Origin: Liopterus haemorrhoidalis
Lineage: Eukaryota > Arthropoda > Insecta > Coleoptera > Dytiscidae
Assembly (NCBI GenBank): GCA_963971575.1
Contig: OZ020616.1
Location: forward strand, 31,414,306 to 31,478,305
Reading direction: 5' to 3'
Length of the DNA: 64,000 nt
The position numbers and the translations under genes were made by a program. Below are positions 1 through 10,934 of this stretch, piece after piece. The notes under the pieces are model-generated. The model saw nothing but the letters and a program-made list of their open reading frames with translations, did no database searches and was not told where the DNA came from. Numbering within the stretch: position 1 is the first letter of the stretch; each line of letters opens with the position of its first letter.

Positions 1-408
1 GCATGTAGGTGTCCACTTCCAATGCAAAAGATAAGATCGTAATTCGAAAGTTATTATAACATTTTCCGTATTCATGAAATAACAAGTAAAAGTGGATTAA
101 GGGCTATTAGACAATGTTACTCTGTTTACATGTATTATAAAACATGTCTAGGATTTATAATGCGGAATATGAACACCTACAATATTGCCAGATCAGCATT
201 TCTCAACATATTACAATCCATAATATGCTTTCAAATACAAGACAGTGATGATTCCATTCATTAGATATCTTGATAACAGTTTGTCCAGCCAGCCTGAAGC
301 CAAGAAATAATGTTACCAAAATTTTAAATACGTAGGAACAATAAAAACATAAAATCGGACGTGTTTAATTTCGTATTCGAAAATTGATTTCATGTACTTA
401 GTCTGTAA
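1..408. other. unassigned AT-rich sequence
   Basis: I see no coding segment, RNA gene or clear repeat boundary before the hAT element that starts at 409. Confidence 0.5.
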
Positions 409-1467
409 CAGTGATCCCCAACCATTCGGACCTGACGGATCACTAAATTTACAATTCTAAATCCCGTGAACCACTAACATTATTTTTTAAGCTACAAATA
501 TCTCATCTGAAATGGTAATAACATTTGTTTAAAATTATATAGATATTTGTTCCTGCTTGTTTGAAATAAATTTATCGATTTTTGGCATCAATAACATCAC
601 TGCAACACGGAGAGCCGTTTGTTTATTAGGCCGACATTAGTACTTGTTTTTTATTACCATGTATAAGAAGTCTTTTCACACAGATAGGTTGTTGCAAATG
701 GAATCAAACTTTTGATACCTCTTCACCCAGCACTTTTTAAGGAGAGCCACATACATACGAGATATTGATGAGGACAAGTGGAATTTAGCTTGGTATTGTC
801 ATCGGATGACAGATCGATTAGGCTTTGTTCTTCTTTCATGCTCAAATCTTCAATTTTCGCTGAAAATGTATATCTTACCCACATGTTGCCATGCCTGGGG
901 TCCTTTTCATTTGCGTTATGACGGCTAAGAGATTCTGTGAGCGACTTAAGTGTTGTAGAACAAGAGTTGTCACCTGTCGGTTGACATCCTCCTCTTTAAT
1001 AGGCTCATCAAGATTTGGGAACATTTGTAGCTCTTCTTCAGCCTACCGAGTTTGCCACAGCAGTATTTTCTTTTGAAATGCCTCCATAAGCTGTACACGT
1101 CCGTAAGCTATCTTTGCAAGAACGTGTTCAGATCGTTTAAGAAAGAGAAAATATCTGCCAGGTTTGCAACTTTGGCTAACCAATTAACACCAGACAATAG
1201 ATTTAGTTTGCTGGAAGAATTGTTTCTTAGCGCAGATCGAGCAATTGGGTCAGTATTTTGCCTATCGATAGCCATCTCACCTCAACGTGAAGAAGAAGGT
1301 AAGTATGTTGAGAGCCCATTTCTTCACAAAGTGTCTCAAATATTCGAGAATTGGGCTCTTTATGCCGAATTTCATCTACAATTTGTCCAAAACGTTACTC
1401 ATATAATGTCCACATTTTTCCGCGAACCACTATAATTTTCTAGCGGGCCACCGGTTGTCAACCGCTG
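409..1467 (-). mobile_element. hAT-family DNA transposon remnant
   Basis: The left end reads CAGTGATCCCCAACC and the right end is the imperfect complement GGTTGTCAACCGCTG, the usual form of hAT terminal inverted repeats (TIRs). The copy is about 1.06 kb, far shorter than an autonomous element. The flanking 8-mers gtctgtaa and gcttagaa match at only four of eight places, so the target site duplication (TSD) is decayed or the ends are slightly misplaced. A minus-strand transposase remnant lies inside. Confidence 0.7.
880..1435 (-). pseudogene. hAT transposase remnant (ZBED5/SCAND3-like)
   Basis: Read on the minus strand in more than one frame, this stretch gives [19 protein letters not shown], then WLAKVANLADIFSFLNDLN. 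Both blocks are characteristic of the hAT transposases from which ZBED5, SCAND3 and GTF2IRD2-type proteins were domesticated: an RWLS block followed by a WLAKLAYLADIF-type block in the RNase H-like core. Several stops and frame changes interrupt it, there is no start, and the N-terminal BED finger and C-terminal dimerisation domain are missing. It cannot make an active transposase. A 127-codon plus-strand frame over part of it is a shadow. Family assignment is from remembered family motifs; the reading is direct. Confidence 0.72.
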
Positions 1468-2930
1468 GCTTAGAAGATTTATATAGACTCTGTCCTTTAC
1501 TCAAAACCATCTAAAACATAAAGGGAGAATTGTAAAGAAGATCTGAGATGCCACCATGTCACGCTACAAGCATCTATCTACATTGCGATGGAGGTCGTGT
1601 GACATTTCATCATAAACTTGACCAAAAACATTAATATAATAACTAATGGACTGCACTTTACCTACCCTCATTATAAAAACGAGTGACGGAGACTAAACGA
1701 GTAATATAAGGGCAATACCACATAAATAAATGTATGCAATGGTATTTACGACGTTATTGCTAAGTAAGTCACAAAGTCTACTTCAACATAGTTTTTCTTT
1801 TCCTTACGTTATATCTATCGCACTTACGTGTCTCCGTCAAGATCTCTCTCTGTCTCTCTCTCTACATAGATAGAGAGAGAGTCCATTAGTTATTAAGTCA
1901 AATGACCAAAAACGCTACCAGAACGCAATACAAAAGAAACGAAAAGAACCATGAAGTTTTTACAGTATTGCGCTAAGACAAGTGCAAAACGTGCAGGCGC
2001 TGTAATTTCTAATATAGCAAAACCTACATATTTATTTTAACCTAAACCTAACCTGATATTTATAACCCAGAATTATCGAAGGGAATAATCTTGTATCCTT
2101 TTTAATCTTGAGCAAAATACGAGGTAAGTGGTATAATCAAAATAAACAACAGTAACAAGCAAGTGATTAAAAACTATTACGTATTCTGTTATTAACGTAT
2201 TATTTACCCTACTAAATTTTATCGCGGTAGTATAAGCTCATCACACCGGTTGAGCACCGCACTGTTACAGAAACAAAGAACTGCAGTTGCACTGCAACTC
2301 CCTGTGAAGCAACATCTAGATATTTTAAGTAGAGGAAATCATACTATTTGCCGCTAACCATTTCAGCCGTTGCAAGAACATTTTATGTATAATATAATGG
2401 GCACGATGTAGATCATGTACGACACAGCATTGCACGAATCATAATTTAAATATAGAGCAATCGTACATACTCGTATGGTAGGTTAATATAAATTTAATTC
2501 CGATACTATCATTATTGAAAGTACAGTCGTATTGATTTAAATATCTATTGCGAAAGAATGACCTGTCGGTTCCGTTTCAAATTATTTTAAAACTAAACTA
2601 AGAAATATAGATCATGACTCTTATAATAATGATTACAGGTATTAAAAGCACTTACAAAAAATGCAACTAAAAATTTCTTGATTTTGTCCCGTAAGATCAA
2701 TAAAACAGTGTTGCCCGGTTTCGAAACGAATGCTAAATTTTAGCAGAAGTGTTAAATTTTAACACTGTTAAAATACTGTTTTTTGTTCGATAAAGCTATG
2801 TTACATTTAACAAAGAGCTAAATCTGATGCTATTCTAATTTACGTCTGAACTTATATTAAATATTTAACATTGCATTGTTACCATAGTTTTACTAATATT
2901 TATATAAAATATTAAAATTTAATAACAAGA
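1468..2930. other. intergenic, with microsatellite and small palindromes
   Basis: No gene is recognised. The stretch holds a CT-rich microsatellite (1838-1882), a short telomere-like run AACCTAAACCTAACC near 2040, and two neighbouring perfect palindromes, GCTAAATTTTAGC (2732-2744) and a 19-mer at 2748-2766, just after CCCGGTTTCGAAAC. That last group looks like one end of a small TIR element, but I could not find the other end. Confidence 0.45.
1838..1882. repeat. CT/GA microsatellite with inverted halves
   Basis: A run of CTCTCTGTCTCTCTCTCTA is followed by ATAGATAGAGAGAGAGT, so the pyrimidine-rich half can pair with the purine-rich half. Confidence 0.8.
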
Positions 2931-2932
2931 TA

Positions 2933-3126
2933 CAGTGAATTTCTTTTATCCTGCAACATTGAAATTATAATTATGCATGGTTTCACTAGTAACGACCAAT
3001 TATTTTGACAGCAATGTTAAATCCCCTATGTTGCAAATTAAAAGAAACGGAATTATACATTGCTGTCAGATTTAAATTACCATAGTAACGATAATACCTA
3101 TATTGCAGGATAAAATAAATTCACTG
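2933..3126 (+). mobile_element. MITE, CAGTGAATTT family, copy 1
   Basis: About 194 bp with TIRs of about 24 bp. The left end is CAGTGAATTTCTTTTATCC and continues to CTGCAA; the right end is its complement with one mismatch. TA dinucleotides flank both ends (2931-2932 and 3127-3128), as expected for the Tc1/mariner/pogo superfamily. A second copy lies inverted at 55751-55941, and internal sequence is also conserved between them. Confidence 0.85.
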
Positions 3127-3740
3127 TATGAAAAGTAGGTGATACTAAATATTTTTACATACAAAATTTCATTTTCAAAAATTTCATTTTCCCGAAGAAG
3201 GTTTTAGTGAGGATTACAACTTCGTCCATGTCTTCCTAGGGGGCACCATCATTTTTCACTCTCCGTGCAGTTTAAATTGATTACGTAGGCTAAATCTTAA
3301 GATATATCGATATAATATAGACAAACAATGTAGATCTTAATTAGATCTAAAAAATGTCCACGAAAGCATATACACAGATATCGTGTATTGGGCAACTTCC
3401 TGTTTTTAAACGTAATAGTTTTTGTATTATAAAGTTTGTGGGTGCATAACATCGGAGTTTTATAGAGATGTATCAATTATTTTAGGATAATAATATAGAC
3501 CATTTCACGTAGAATCATAACATATGTAACAATATACATCAAAGATTAATAATAACGCATTTTTCACAGTGTAAACAAAAGCCCAAAATGCAAATATTTT
3601 GAGTTATAGAATTTGTCAAAAGCTGGCAGTGCTAAGTAATTATTTATTCTCCATTGCCTAGCGGTAGTTAAAATTACTATACCTACCGTTTTATATACTT
3701 AACTTTATTATCGTTATGTTCCACATTTTTTTAATGAATG

Positions 3741-3774
3741 TAGTGCCGTAGCGAAGCACGGGTACACCCACTAA
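3741..3774 (+). mobile_element. Helitron-type 3' terminus
   Basis: The hairpin CCGTAGCGAAGCACGG is followed about 10 nt later by CTAA and then T. A short hairpin just upstream of a CTRR end inserted before T is the Helitron 3' signature. The 5' TC end could not be placed, so the extent of the element is unknown. A LINE-type or other repeat tail with the same motif is an alternative. Confidence 0.5.
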
Positions 3775-3791
3775 TATTTAATATCATAGAA

Positions 3792-4590
3792 CAGTGTTCT
3801 TCAAACCGTAGTCCGCGTACCGGTGCTGGTCCACATAAAATTCCTGTCGGATGCACACTTCTGTTCATGAATATCTTGCACATTTTTTAATCGACGCAGA
3901 AGCTAATTTTCGTCCGAACCATGATTTATTTAATATTTACTAACCCCGATACAACGCCTCTCGCAGTTATTTTTCATACTTTTGAAGAAGCTAGTTCTTT
4001 AGAATAGTCGCTTAAAAGAGGAAGATATAGAAATGTTTCTACTTATGGAAGAATTTTTTATTGCTGCTGATGTCAACCAAAAAGTCATATTCAACATAAT
4101 AAGTCAACATTTATGGTAAGAGCATTAGCTGAAAATTTTAATAATTATTTCCCTGCAAATATCGATACTTGTAAAGGTAACCTCTGGATTAATAATCCAT
4201 TTTTGGAAGATATAAAGTCATGTGAACTTGATCCTCATGAAAAAAAAAAGTTGATCGAGTTGTCTTTTGATGTCACTCTGGTGTCCAGACATAAAATGTG
4301 GTCCAGCCATGTCAATATCAAAAACCAAACAGAGAAATCGAATGGATGTTAACGCAGCGCTTCGTCTCTCAGAAACAACTCTGCAGCCACATATATCAAA
4401 TTTTCTAACAAATAAGCAGCCGCAGATGTCGCACTAAAATTTGTAATTGTATAAATGTATAACATATACCTATATAATAATAAAATACCATCTATATTGG
4501 TATTTATTTGTATCTTAGCTTTCAGCCGGTCCGCGAAGTATTTATCTTATTTTCACCAGTCCGCGGGGGCAAAAAGGTTGATGAACACTG
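3792..4590 (+). mobile_element. hAT element with near-perfect 8-bp TSD
   Basis: The ends are CAGTGTTCTTCAAACC and GGTTGATGAACACTG. Flanking 8-mers tcatagaa (3784-3791) and tcacagaa (4591-4598) match at seven of eight places. At 799 bp it is an internally deleted derivative that keeps part of the transposase C-terminus. Confidence 0.88.
3990..4436 (+). pseudogene. hAT transposase C-terminal remnant
   Basis: The plus strand encodes ALAENFNNYFPANIDTCKG, then NPFLEDIKS and EKKKLIELSFDVTL. After a frame change near 4310 it gives KTKQRNRMDVNAALRLS and ends QPHISNFLTNKQPQMSH followed by a stop at 4434-4436. The order (ALAENFxxYFP, NPF, LIELS, KTKxRNRL, ISxLxxxKQxQxSH) is that of ZBED5/GTF2IRD2-like hAT transposase C-termini, including the real stop position. 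The segment normally lying between LIELS and KTK, containing the CESGFS block of the dimerisation domain, is deleted. Together with the frameshift this makes it a pseudogene. It sits well inside the TIR-bounded element, so the two calls support each other. Confidence 0.8.
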
Positions 4591-4598
4591 TCACAGAA

Positions 4599-5120
4599 TA
4601 TAACTTCTGCAAACTGCTTTTCTTTTCCAGCAAAATGTTATCCAACTCATTAGATAATTTTTTAAACTTTGCTATGCACTCGATTCCTCGTCCGCGTAAC
4701 AACTATTTAACAACTCTTCTTTAATTTGTTGGCCGATTACGGATATTCTTGTAGTTGCTTATTAACTCCTTTACTCAATCCATGTACTATCCTTGAGCAG
4801 AATTACAACGCAGCACACATATTGACAAGAAATAACATACAAAGATCGTTCCGAGTCTTAAAAAAACAATTTCCATGGTTGTCTATAGGATTAGGATAAA
4901 AAAGTTAGACACAAAAACGTGCAATAATAATTGTGTTTTTCATAATATGAAGAAGAAATTCAAATACTTGGAAACGATTCTTATGCAGTTCTGCTTGGAA
5001 CAAACAGACTTATACTAAACAAACTGCTGTAAGAACTGCCTTTATTGACAGAGTCTTTGCATAATAAAATTTATTAGAAAAAAAAAAAATGTTATCATAT
5101 TTGTAATTTTTTTATTTCAG
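4599..5120. other. unassigned, ends in a splice-acceptor-like tract
   Basis: No gene or repeat boundary is recognised. The final 20 bases are a pyrimidine tract ending in TTTATTTCAG, which is why the following segment is listed as a candidate exon. Confidence 0.4.
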
Positions 5121-5240
5121 GCACTATGTAAAGAAATGAAAAATGTTAATTATCATACAATTCAGGGTCGCAGATATCTAGTAAATGATATCAGATCAAG
5201 AATTCTAAGAGAAGGCAGAGCACGAAGTAATATGAATTAG
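5121..5240 (+). CDS. candidate terminal coding exon, unknown protein
   Basis: A strong acceptor (T-rich tract ending ATTTCAG) is followed by a 39-codon open frame that starts ALCKEMKNVNYHTIQGRRY and ends ARSNMN before TAG at 5238-5240. The peptide is basic and compositionally protein-like, and the frame is open in phase 0 from the first base after AG. I do not recognise the family. No matching upstream exon with a compatible donor was identified in this window, so a first part would have to lie upstream or outside it. A chance open frame of 39 codons is quite possible in DNA of this composition, which keeps confidence low. Confidence 0.3.
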   Translation, partial: ALCKEMKNVNYHTIQGRRYLVNDIRSRILREGRARSNMN

Positions 5241-5349
5241 CAGCCTGATTTTGTTTTTCATTTAACATTGATTAAATTGACCAGTTATATCAATGGTAGC
5301 TAGATATTTGAGGATTGCTCCAGATATTAATACAATTTTCCGATTCCAA

Positions 5350-5850
5350 ACAAGTTAACAATCGGTGTTTTATTTCTCATTCTTTCTTTCCAGGTCGGAA
5401 CCTGTTTCCATCAGCATTTTGCTCATTTTATCCCGTTCACTTTCCCCTTAACCCTAAATTATCGCTTCACTTTCTCCTCGGTCTGCCTACACTTCTCCTT
5501 TCCACTGGTGATTTACCACTTTGCGATCTTAACTGATCTTTAGTCATCCATTCTATTTACGTGTTCATTTCATTCATGCTTTCTTCCTTGTATCCATTCA
5601 TTAATAGTTACAACAATTCACTCATTTCTAATATTGTCATTTCTTTCTCGATCAAGTAGGTTTGTTCCGACGATCTTCTGTAAAGCTAAACATTTCCACT
5701 TTTACTAAAAACATCTTAGTTTTTGACGTATCATGGCTTGTTGCTGCCGCATATGTCATAATCGGTCTGACTGCCGCCCTACATATCCTTGCCTTCGTCT
5801 CTTTCCTGATTATTTGCCATATTGTATCATTTATGCGTTCTAAATGAATA
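5350..5850 (-). pseudogene. LINE reverse-transcriptase C-terminal remnant
   Basis: On the minus strand 5850-5660 reads RAAVRPIMTYAAATSHDTSK, the motif near the end of the reverse transcriptase region of insect endonuclease-reverse transcriptase LINEs (usual form VRPIMTYAAETR..TSKTK). After frame changes the lower part reads ESMNEMNT, IEWMT and SPVERRSVGRPRRK, matching the typical WNEHI..RM and RSVGRPRKRW tail. Stops and frameshifts make it inactive and nothing of the catalytic reverse transcriptase core remains. The 3' end of the element lies towards 5340. Confidence 0.75.
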
Positions 5851-6739
5851 AAAATGTGAAATATTTACCTTGAAATTAATGCTCATAAAAAGTGCATATT
5901 TATTTTAGTAAACTTCAATAGAAACTCAACTACTAATCTACTTTCTGTCAATTTCATATTCAACACTTAACAGTTATATCCCACAAAAAATAACTAAATA
6001 GAGAATTTAAATAATTTCCAACAAAGAACAAATAGGTATTGTATTTCAAATATTTATACTATTTTTTGTATTCATTTAAACAACCTAAAAGAGAAGAATT
6101 TAAAAAAAAAGTTGTCTCTTAGTCTCACTTCAGTTTCAAAAATGTTAATATTTTACCTTTTGAGGTCAGAAAATTCCCAATGTCAGAATGTCATCAAACC
6201 CACGACACAAAAAATCAATTTCAATTAACAAACTACTTGCTGCATGATAAACTGATTTCTATTCATATGGTTTTCCTCGGAATTGCCTCTTATAAATTTT
6301 GCTAAGAACTGCTAAGAAACTAAATTTGATTAGATCTAAAAAGAAACAATTTTGCTTACCAAATCAATAATATAAAATAAAATTTTACACTTTTACTAGA
6401 TACCAACGAAACCAGAATCAATATAACTTTTGAAATGTTTAAAACACAACAAAACATGTTTTTTCTTTGTGTGTTGTGTATGTAAATGAATTTCTATTTA
6501 ATTATTATTTTTTTCTTATTCAAAGCATAACAAGAAATAATAAATAATTTGGAATTCTTCTTGTTATTTGTATCTTCTTTGGAGAGATGTCAGAACCAAT
6601 GATACTGGTGAGATTTTCTGTATTTACATCTATCGCTTGGTGAACAAGATTTATCGCTTAGTGTGCATTGGATACGGAAACGTGCGATTTTTTGAACGTA
6701 CGAGAACTGAAAAACAAACGCACGAAGTTAAATGAGCAT
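5851..6739. other. unassigned AT-rich sequence
   Basis: No coding segment, TIR pair or RNA gene is recognised here. Confidence 0.45.
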
Positions 6740-7439
6740 GGTTATAGTACATGCATACTTGCGTGCGGTAACGCACGACATGTTGGTTTTTTGATGCGTC
6801 CAGCAGGCCAAAAATATGAGTTTTGATTCAAAGACTTTTTTTCCAAAATTAGAGGAATAGAATTGTTAATATGCTGCTGTATAACAATGGAGATTATTTA
6901 TTTATTTATTTTGTTATTTATCTGTTTATTTATTTATTTTGTTTTCTTCTTTTCTTCTTTGGAGTTCTACAGAAACAAATAGGTTTGTTTCTGTCCGACA
7001 AAATCAACAAAAAATCCATTTCTGTCTTTCTATTTTTCCGACATTCATGTAAAAATTATTATTCATCCAGATGAAAAAGTACTTCGGGCAAAAATATTTG
7101 TTTTTTTATTCTAAACAATTTTTGTCATACACGTTTTTGCTATGAGCAATAAAAGAGATATTTCAAGATCTTAGTTTTACTGTGTTTCCCCGTAACTCCC
7201 CAAATATTCATCTAAAAATTCATAGAAGAAAATAATTTGTATTATTACTATGAATAATGTTGATTTATATGTTTTTGATGTTAAGTTAATAATAACTGAG
7301 ATATTTTGAATAAAATAGTTTAATTTGAATGAGACCGCACGCAAGTCGCACGTATATTTTGAAACAACCCTTCCTCGGATCAGAATAAGTACTTTCCGGG
7401 TAAACGCTCCTTACCGCACGCACGGATACAGTATAACCG
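6740..7439. mobile_element. candidate TIR element, GGTTATA...GCGTGCGGTAA
   Basis: The left end, GGTTATAGTACATGC and then TTGCGTGCGGTAA, is matched in inverse at the right end, where TTACCGCACGCACGG is followed by TATAACC. No TSD was found. Inside, about 80 bp around GTTTCCCCGTAACTCCCC resembles 19240-19325 within another element, so the two share an internal module. A TTTA-rich microsatellite lies at 6895-6945. Confidence 0.5.
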
Positions 7440-8969
7440 TAGCCTTAGAAACCGATGCTTTAACTAGGATATTACACCCTTCTGATAGGTTTCACGATTG
7501 ATATATTTGTGATTCCCTTGATTTCGTTAATCCATCTTTTTTGATTATGACTACGGCTTTAAATTCTACCAATGGGTGTTCGCGATTGACTCATTTTGCC
7601 GTTGCAAACTATTTAGCTATTAGTTGCAGTTTGACGTTCACAAGGCACCTGACACATTTGGTCTTCGTTCTGCCCATGTGCTGAATTGTAGTTGTCGTCA
7701 ACACCACATTTCAAAGGATTAATTAGAATTACAGTACCAAAAGTAAAAACGTATGCAACACAGAATTGTATTAATTTTAATTTTTTCGTATGTTGCACGT
7801 TGCACATTTGTGTGACCTCTGACGTGAAAACTAATAAATAATATTTCATATATTAATAATAATAGTTACTAAAAATGTCCACGAAAATATTTAGGTAAAT
7901 TTTTGCAGAATATTGAAAATGTATCATTACTGATACATTAGAGCATGCCAAAAGCCTAAGTAAATAAGTCAATATTTAAGCAGAAATCCTGTATATTTTT
8001 CTTGGATGTTGTAAATCGGGTTGATTTTGACCCCACGAACAAAAATTATCGACCTAATTTTTTTATTTTAGGTATATCATATACGCTAGATGTACTTGCA
8101 GACTATACACAAGACTCTACAGACACAAAAATCGTCTTGTAGTACGATAAACCGCGCAATCGCGTTTGTATCCATAAGATAGTTGAAACAGCTGAGCAAC
8201 AATTATGTGAATTGTGGAATTGTATTAGAAGAGCATCTTTAGAGCAACTACATGCAATCACGATTATTTTAAAACCATTTTATACATTTGATAAACTGTA
8301 ACTTATATATCAGCAAAGACGTCATTTTTCAACAAAGAAAATCAACAAACGTCTAAATCTTTGTCAAAATCTTCGTCCGCAGAATGTGATGTATTGGCAT
8401 TATTTATTTATTTAGCGTATAGCATGTATTGGCATGTAAATTGAATATATGAGACATTAAATTTATTATTTATAAAACTATAAATGAGTTTCTGTTCTTA
8501 AACCTTTTCGTTTTCATTTCGTTTATTAATTTCAGAAATTTTATTAATTTCTTTACATAATAATCTTTTTGGTCAGATTAAATAATATACATAATATATA
8601 AAATATGTTGCCTTCTCCGGTTGCCATCAGTTGAATCAGACACCAAAGAATGTTTGTTCTTCCAATAGATCTCGACAAGGCTTTGCAAGCATAGAAGATA
8701 TTTATTTGGTACTTAACTATTACACAAACGTTAGGGGGTATTCAAAATAATTTAATTTCACTTAGCATAATAAAAATTAAATTAAAAAACAAAAATGGAA
8801 TATCTATTACTGTAATATCTCTAACATTCATGAATCAGTTTATATTAATACAAGAGGATGTAAATAAAAATTTAATAGAAGCCATCAATGACACAAAATA
8901 CCTTAGCAACTTTTTATTTTATCGCAATTTCATTTTTTATATATTATTGCATTAATTTATATAATCAAA
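7440..8969. other. unassigned AT-rich sequence
   Basis: No gene is recognised. The phrase AAATGTCCACGAAA occurs here near 7874 and also near 3353, but the flanks differ. Confidence 0.45.
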
Positions 8970-9264
8970 GTTTGAAATCCGTTGATGAAACATGGATCTA
9001 TCACTACACACCAGAAATAAAAGAAGAGTCAAAACAGTGGATTTCTTCTGGCGAACATGCTCCGAAGAAGGCAAAAAGGGTCCCCTCGGCCGGGGAGTTC
9101 ATAGCCACAGTTTTCTTGGACTCGCAAAACATAATCTTCATCGGCTAATTGGAAAAGAGAAAAACGATCACAGGACAATATGATGCCGCATTATTGGATC
9201 TATCATACGCTGAATTGATGAAAAACCGGACCCATTTGAAAAAAAAAAGTTCCGTTCCAGTATG
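8970..9264 (+). pseudogene. mariner transposase fragment
   Basis: The plus strand reads VDETWIYHYTPEIKEESKQ and APKKAKRVPSAGEFIATVFL, then after a stop and frame change LEKRKTITGQYDAALLDL and HLKKKK. This is the central catalytic part of a mariner (DD34D) transposase; the D of VDETW is the first catalytic aspartate. The helix-turn-helix half is missing and the copy breaks off at 9264, where a TIR element begins. The continuation (FHQDNA and beyond) is not found after that element, so the fragment was already truncated or lost its 3' part at insertion. Confidence 0.85.
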
Positions 9265-10495
9265 ACATTCGGCCCGATTCTGTAAAAAGTTACTAGGTTA
9301 GTTGCTACTGAGTAACGTTGCTACGAAATAACTTTTATAGTAACTTTCTTATCAATCGCCAAACAATTGGTATTCTCCAAGCATAAGCACACGCAACGTT
9401 CTTATAACAAGTTATATATAGTAACGTTGCTACAAAGAACCGTGAAGCTAGAAGCAGATTACGTTCTGCGCAGGCGAGGTATTCGTTTTTAATTGAGTTT
9501 GACAGCTGTTGTGAGTTTCTGAGGTTAAACGAAAAATGTTTTATAAACAAAATCAGAAAAAGAATTGCAAACAGATGGAAATTCTGTTGAATTTCCTGGC
9601 AAATAACCCGGTCATGGTCGGTGATACGAGTGTTTAAAACATAATTGACAGAAATGAGTGGTGGTGCTGTGGTGATGTGCTATGTGGTTACTGTTTTCTA
9701 TGTGGTGGTGCAAGTTATAGTCCAAATTTAAATGAATTGGGTGGAATACAGTTAAAGAATTTCGGATAGCCATTGAACAGGCGCGCACTTTAAACTGGGA
9801 AGGGTCCATTTCGAAAAAATATCTGTAATATAAAACAAATGTATTGTTGTGTTTTTATGGAGAGGACTGGGTTTATATATTAATTTAATTTTGATTATAA
9901 TTTAATTTTTAATAATAAAAAAGGTGATTCTTATTTTCAATCGCTTAGTTTTTATTAAATAAGTATTTGATTTTTCAAATCCTTGGGGGAGGGGGTCTGA
10001 ACTCGTCGACCACCTCCTTGTGTGCGCTTCTATTGCTTCTATTGACAGTCGTAGTTAATACATTTAAAAAATATTGTACTGTTATACTATTATAAAACGA
10101 ATGTAAATAAACAAAAAAAAAAAAAATAGAAATTGAAATAAAGAACTCGAAGAATTTTGTACTATACAGAAAATAAAATTAAAATCCTTCTATAATTATT
10201 GTCTCTATGTTGCCCTTCATTGTAAAATGCTTGAAATAATTCATTATTAAACAGAAAAATTGCGATTTTTCACGATTTTAACAAGTTATTTTGAAGTTAC
10301 TAAGTGTAGCAACTGCTTTCTGTTAGTTGTTATCCATAATAACTTTTTTAGCAACTAGTTACTAATTTCATAGTAACTTTTTTCTTACAGAATACGGATT
10401 TCGTGAAAGTTGCTAAAAAAGTTACTGACCTTGTATTTAGCAACTTTTATTGTAACTTTTTTGTAGTAACTTGCTTACAGAATTGGGCCGAATGT
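9265..10495. mobile_element. 1.2-kb TIR element, ATTCTGTAA type
   Basis: The left end ACATTCGGCCCGATTCTGTA and the right end TACAGAATTGGGCCGAATGT are complementary with one mismatch. Inside each end the sequence continues as near-repeats of AGTTACTA and TTGCTA. No direct TSD could be separated from the palindromic ends. No transposase is recognisable inside; two minus-strand open frames (9335-9550, 9612-9809) resemble nothing I know. A shorter relative lies at 51723-51870. Confidence 0.75.
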
Positions 10496-10934
10496 GTCCG
10501 CTCACTGATCCGCAACAGCAACCGCCAAATTTAAAATCACAAATAAAAATTCTTTACTTAAGTCGTCATAGAGATTACAATTTTTCGTTAACCATAAAAT
10601 TTATTTAAAAAATGTTGAAACAAAAGTTGTTTCTTTTCAAAAGCCTAACATGATCCTAATACGACATACGTACCCATTTCAAAAATTAAAGTTGTCCTTT
10701 TTATCCTGTATTTCCAGTTTGTTCCGAAAAATGCAATACTATCATTAGATTCTTTAGCTAAAGTTAAGTAATTTTTTTTCCCCAAAGTCGCGCTTTCGAA
10801 AAAAATCGTGGTCTCTCTTTTTTTGATACAGCCTGTATATTCTGCTGTATTTTCAGCAACAGATGAAGCTAAGAATTTTTTTGAAAAACTGTTTATAAAA
10901 TAAATACTGTGTCGAAACAGCCGAATGACTTTTA
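10496..10934. repeat. dispersed repeat ending in TACAGCCTGTATA
   Basis: The stretch between the two transposons ends with TTTGATACAGCCTGTATATT. Tails of this kind (poly-T, then CCTGTATA) recur near 28640 and, in complement, near 29883, and are common in insect genomes. Class unknown. Confidence 0.4.

Noticed and set aside
1052..1435. 127-codon plus-strand open frame
   Set aside because: It overlaps a minus-strand hAT transposase remnant with recognisable motifs inside a TIR-bounded element, so it is a shadow frame.
9335..9809. two minus-strand open frames of 65-71 codons
   Set aside because: They lie within the ATTCTGTAA element, show no known motif, and the His-rich one follows from a GTGGTG-rich stretch.
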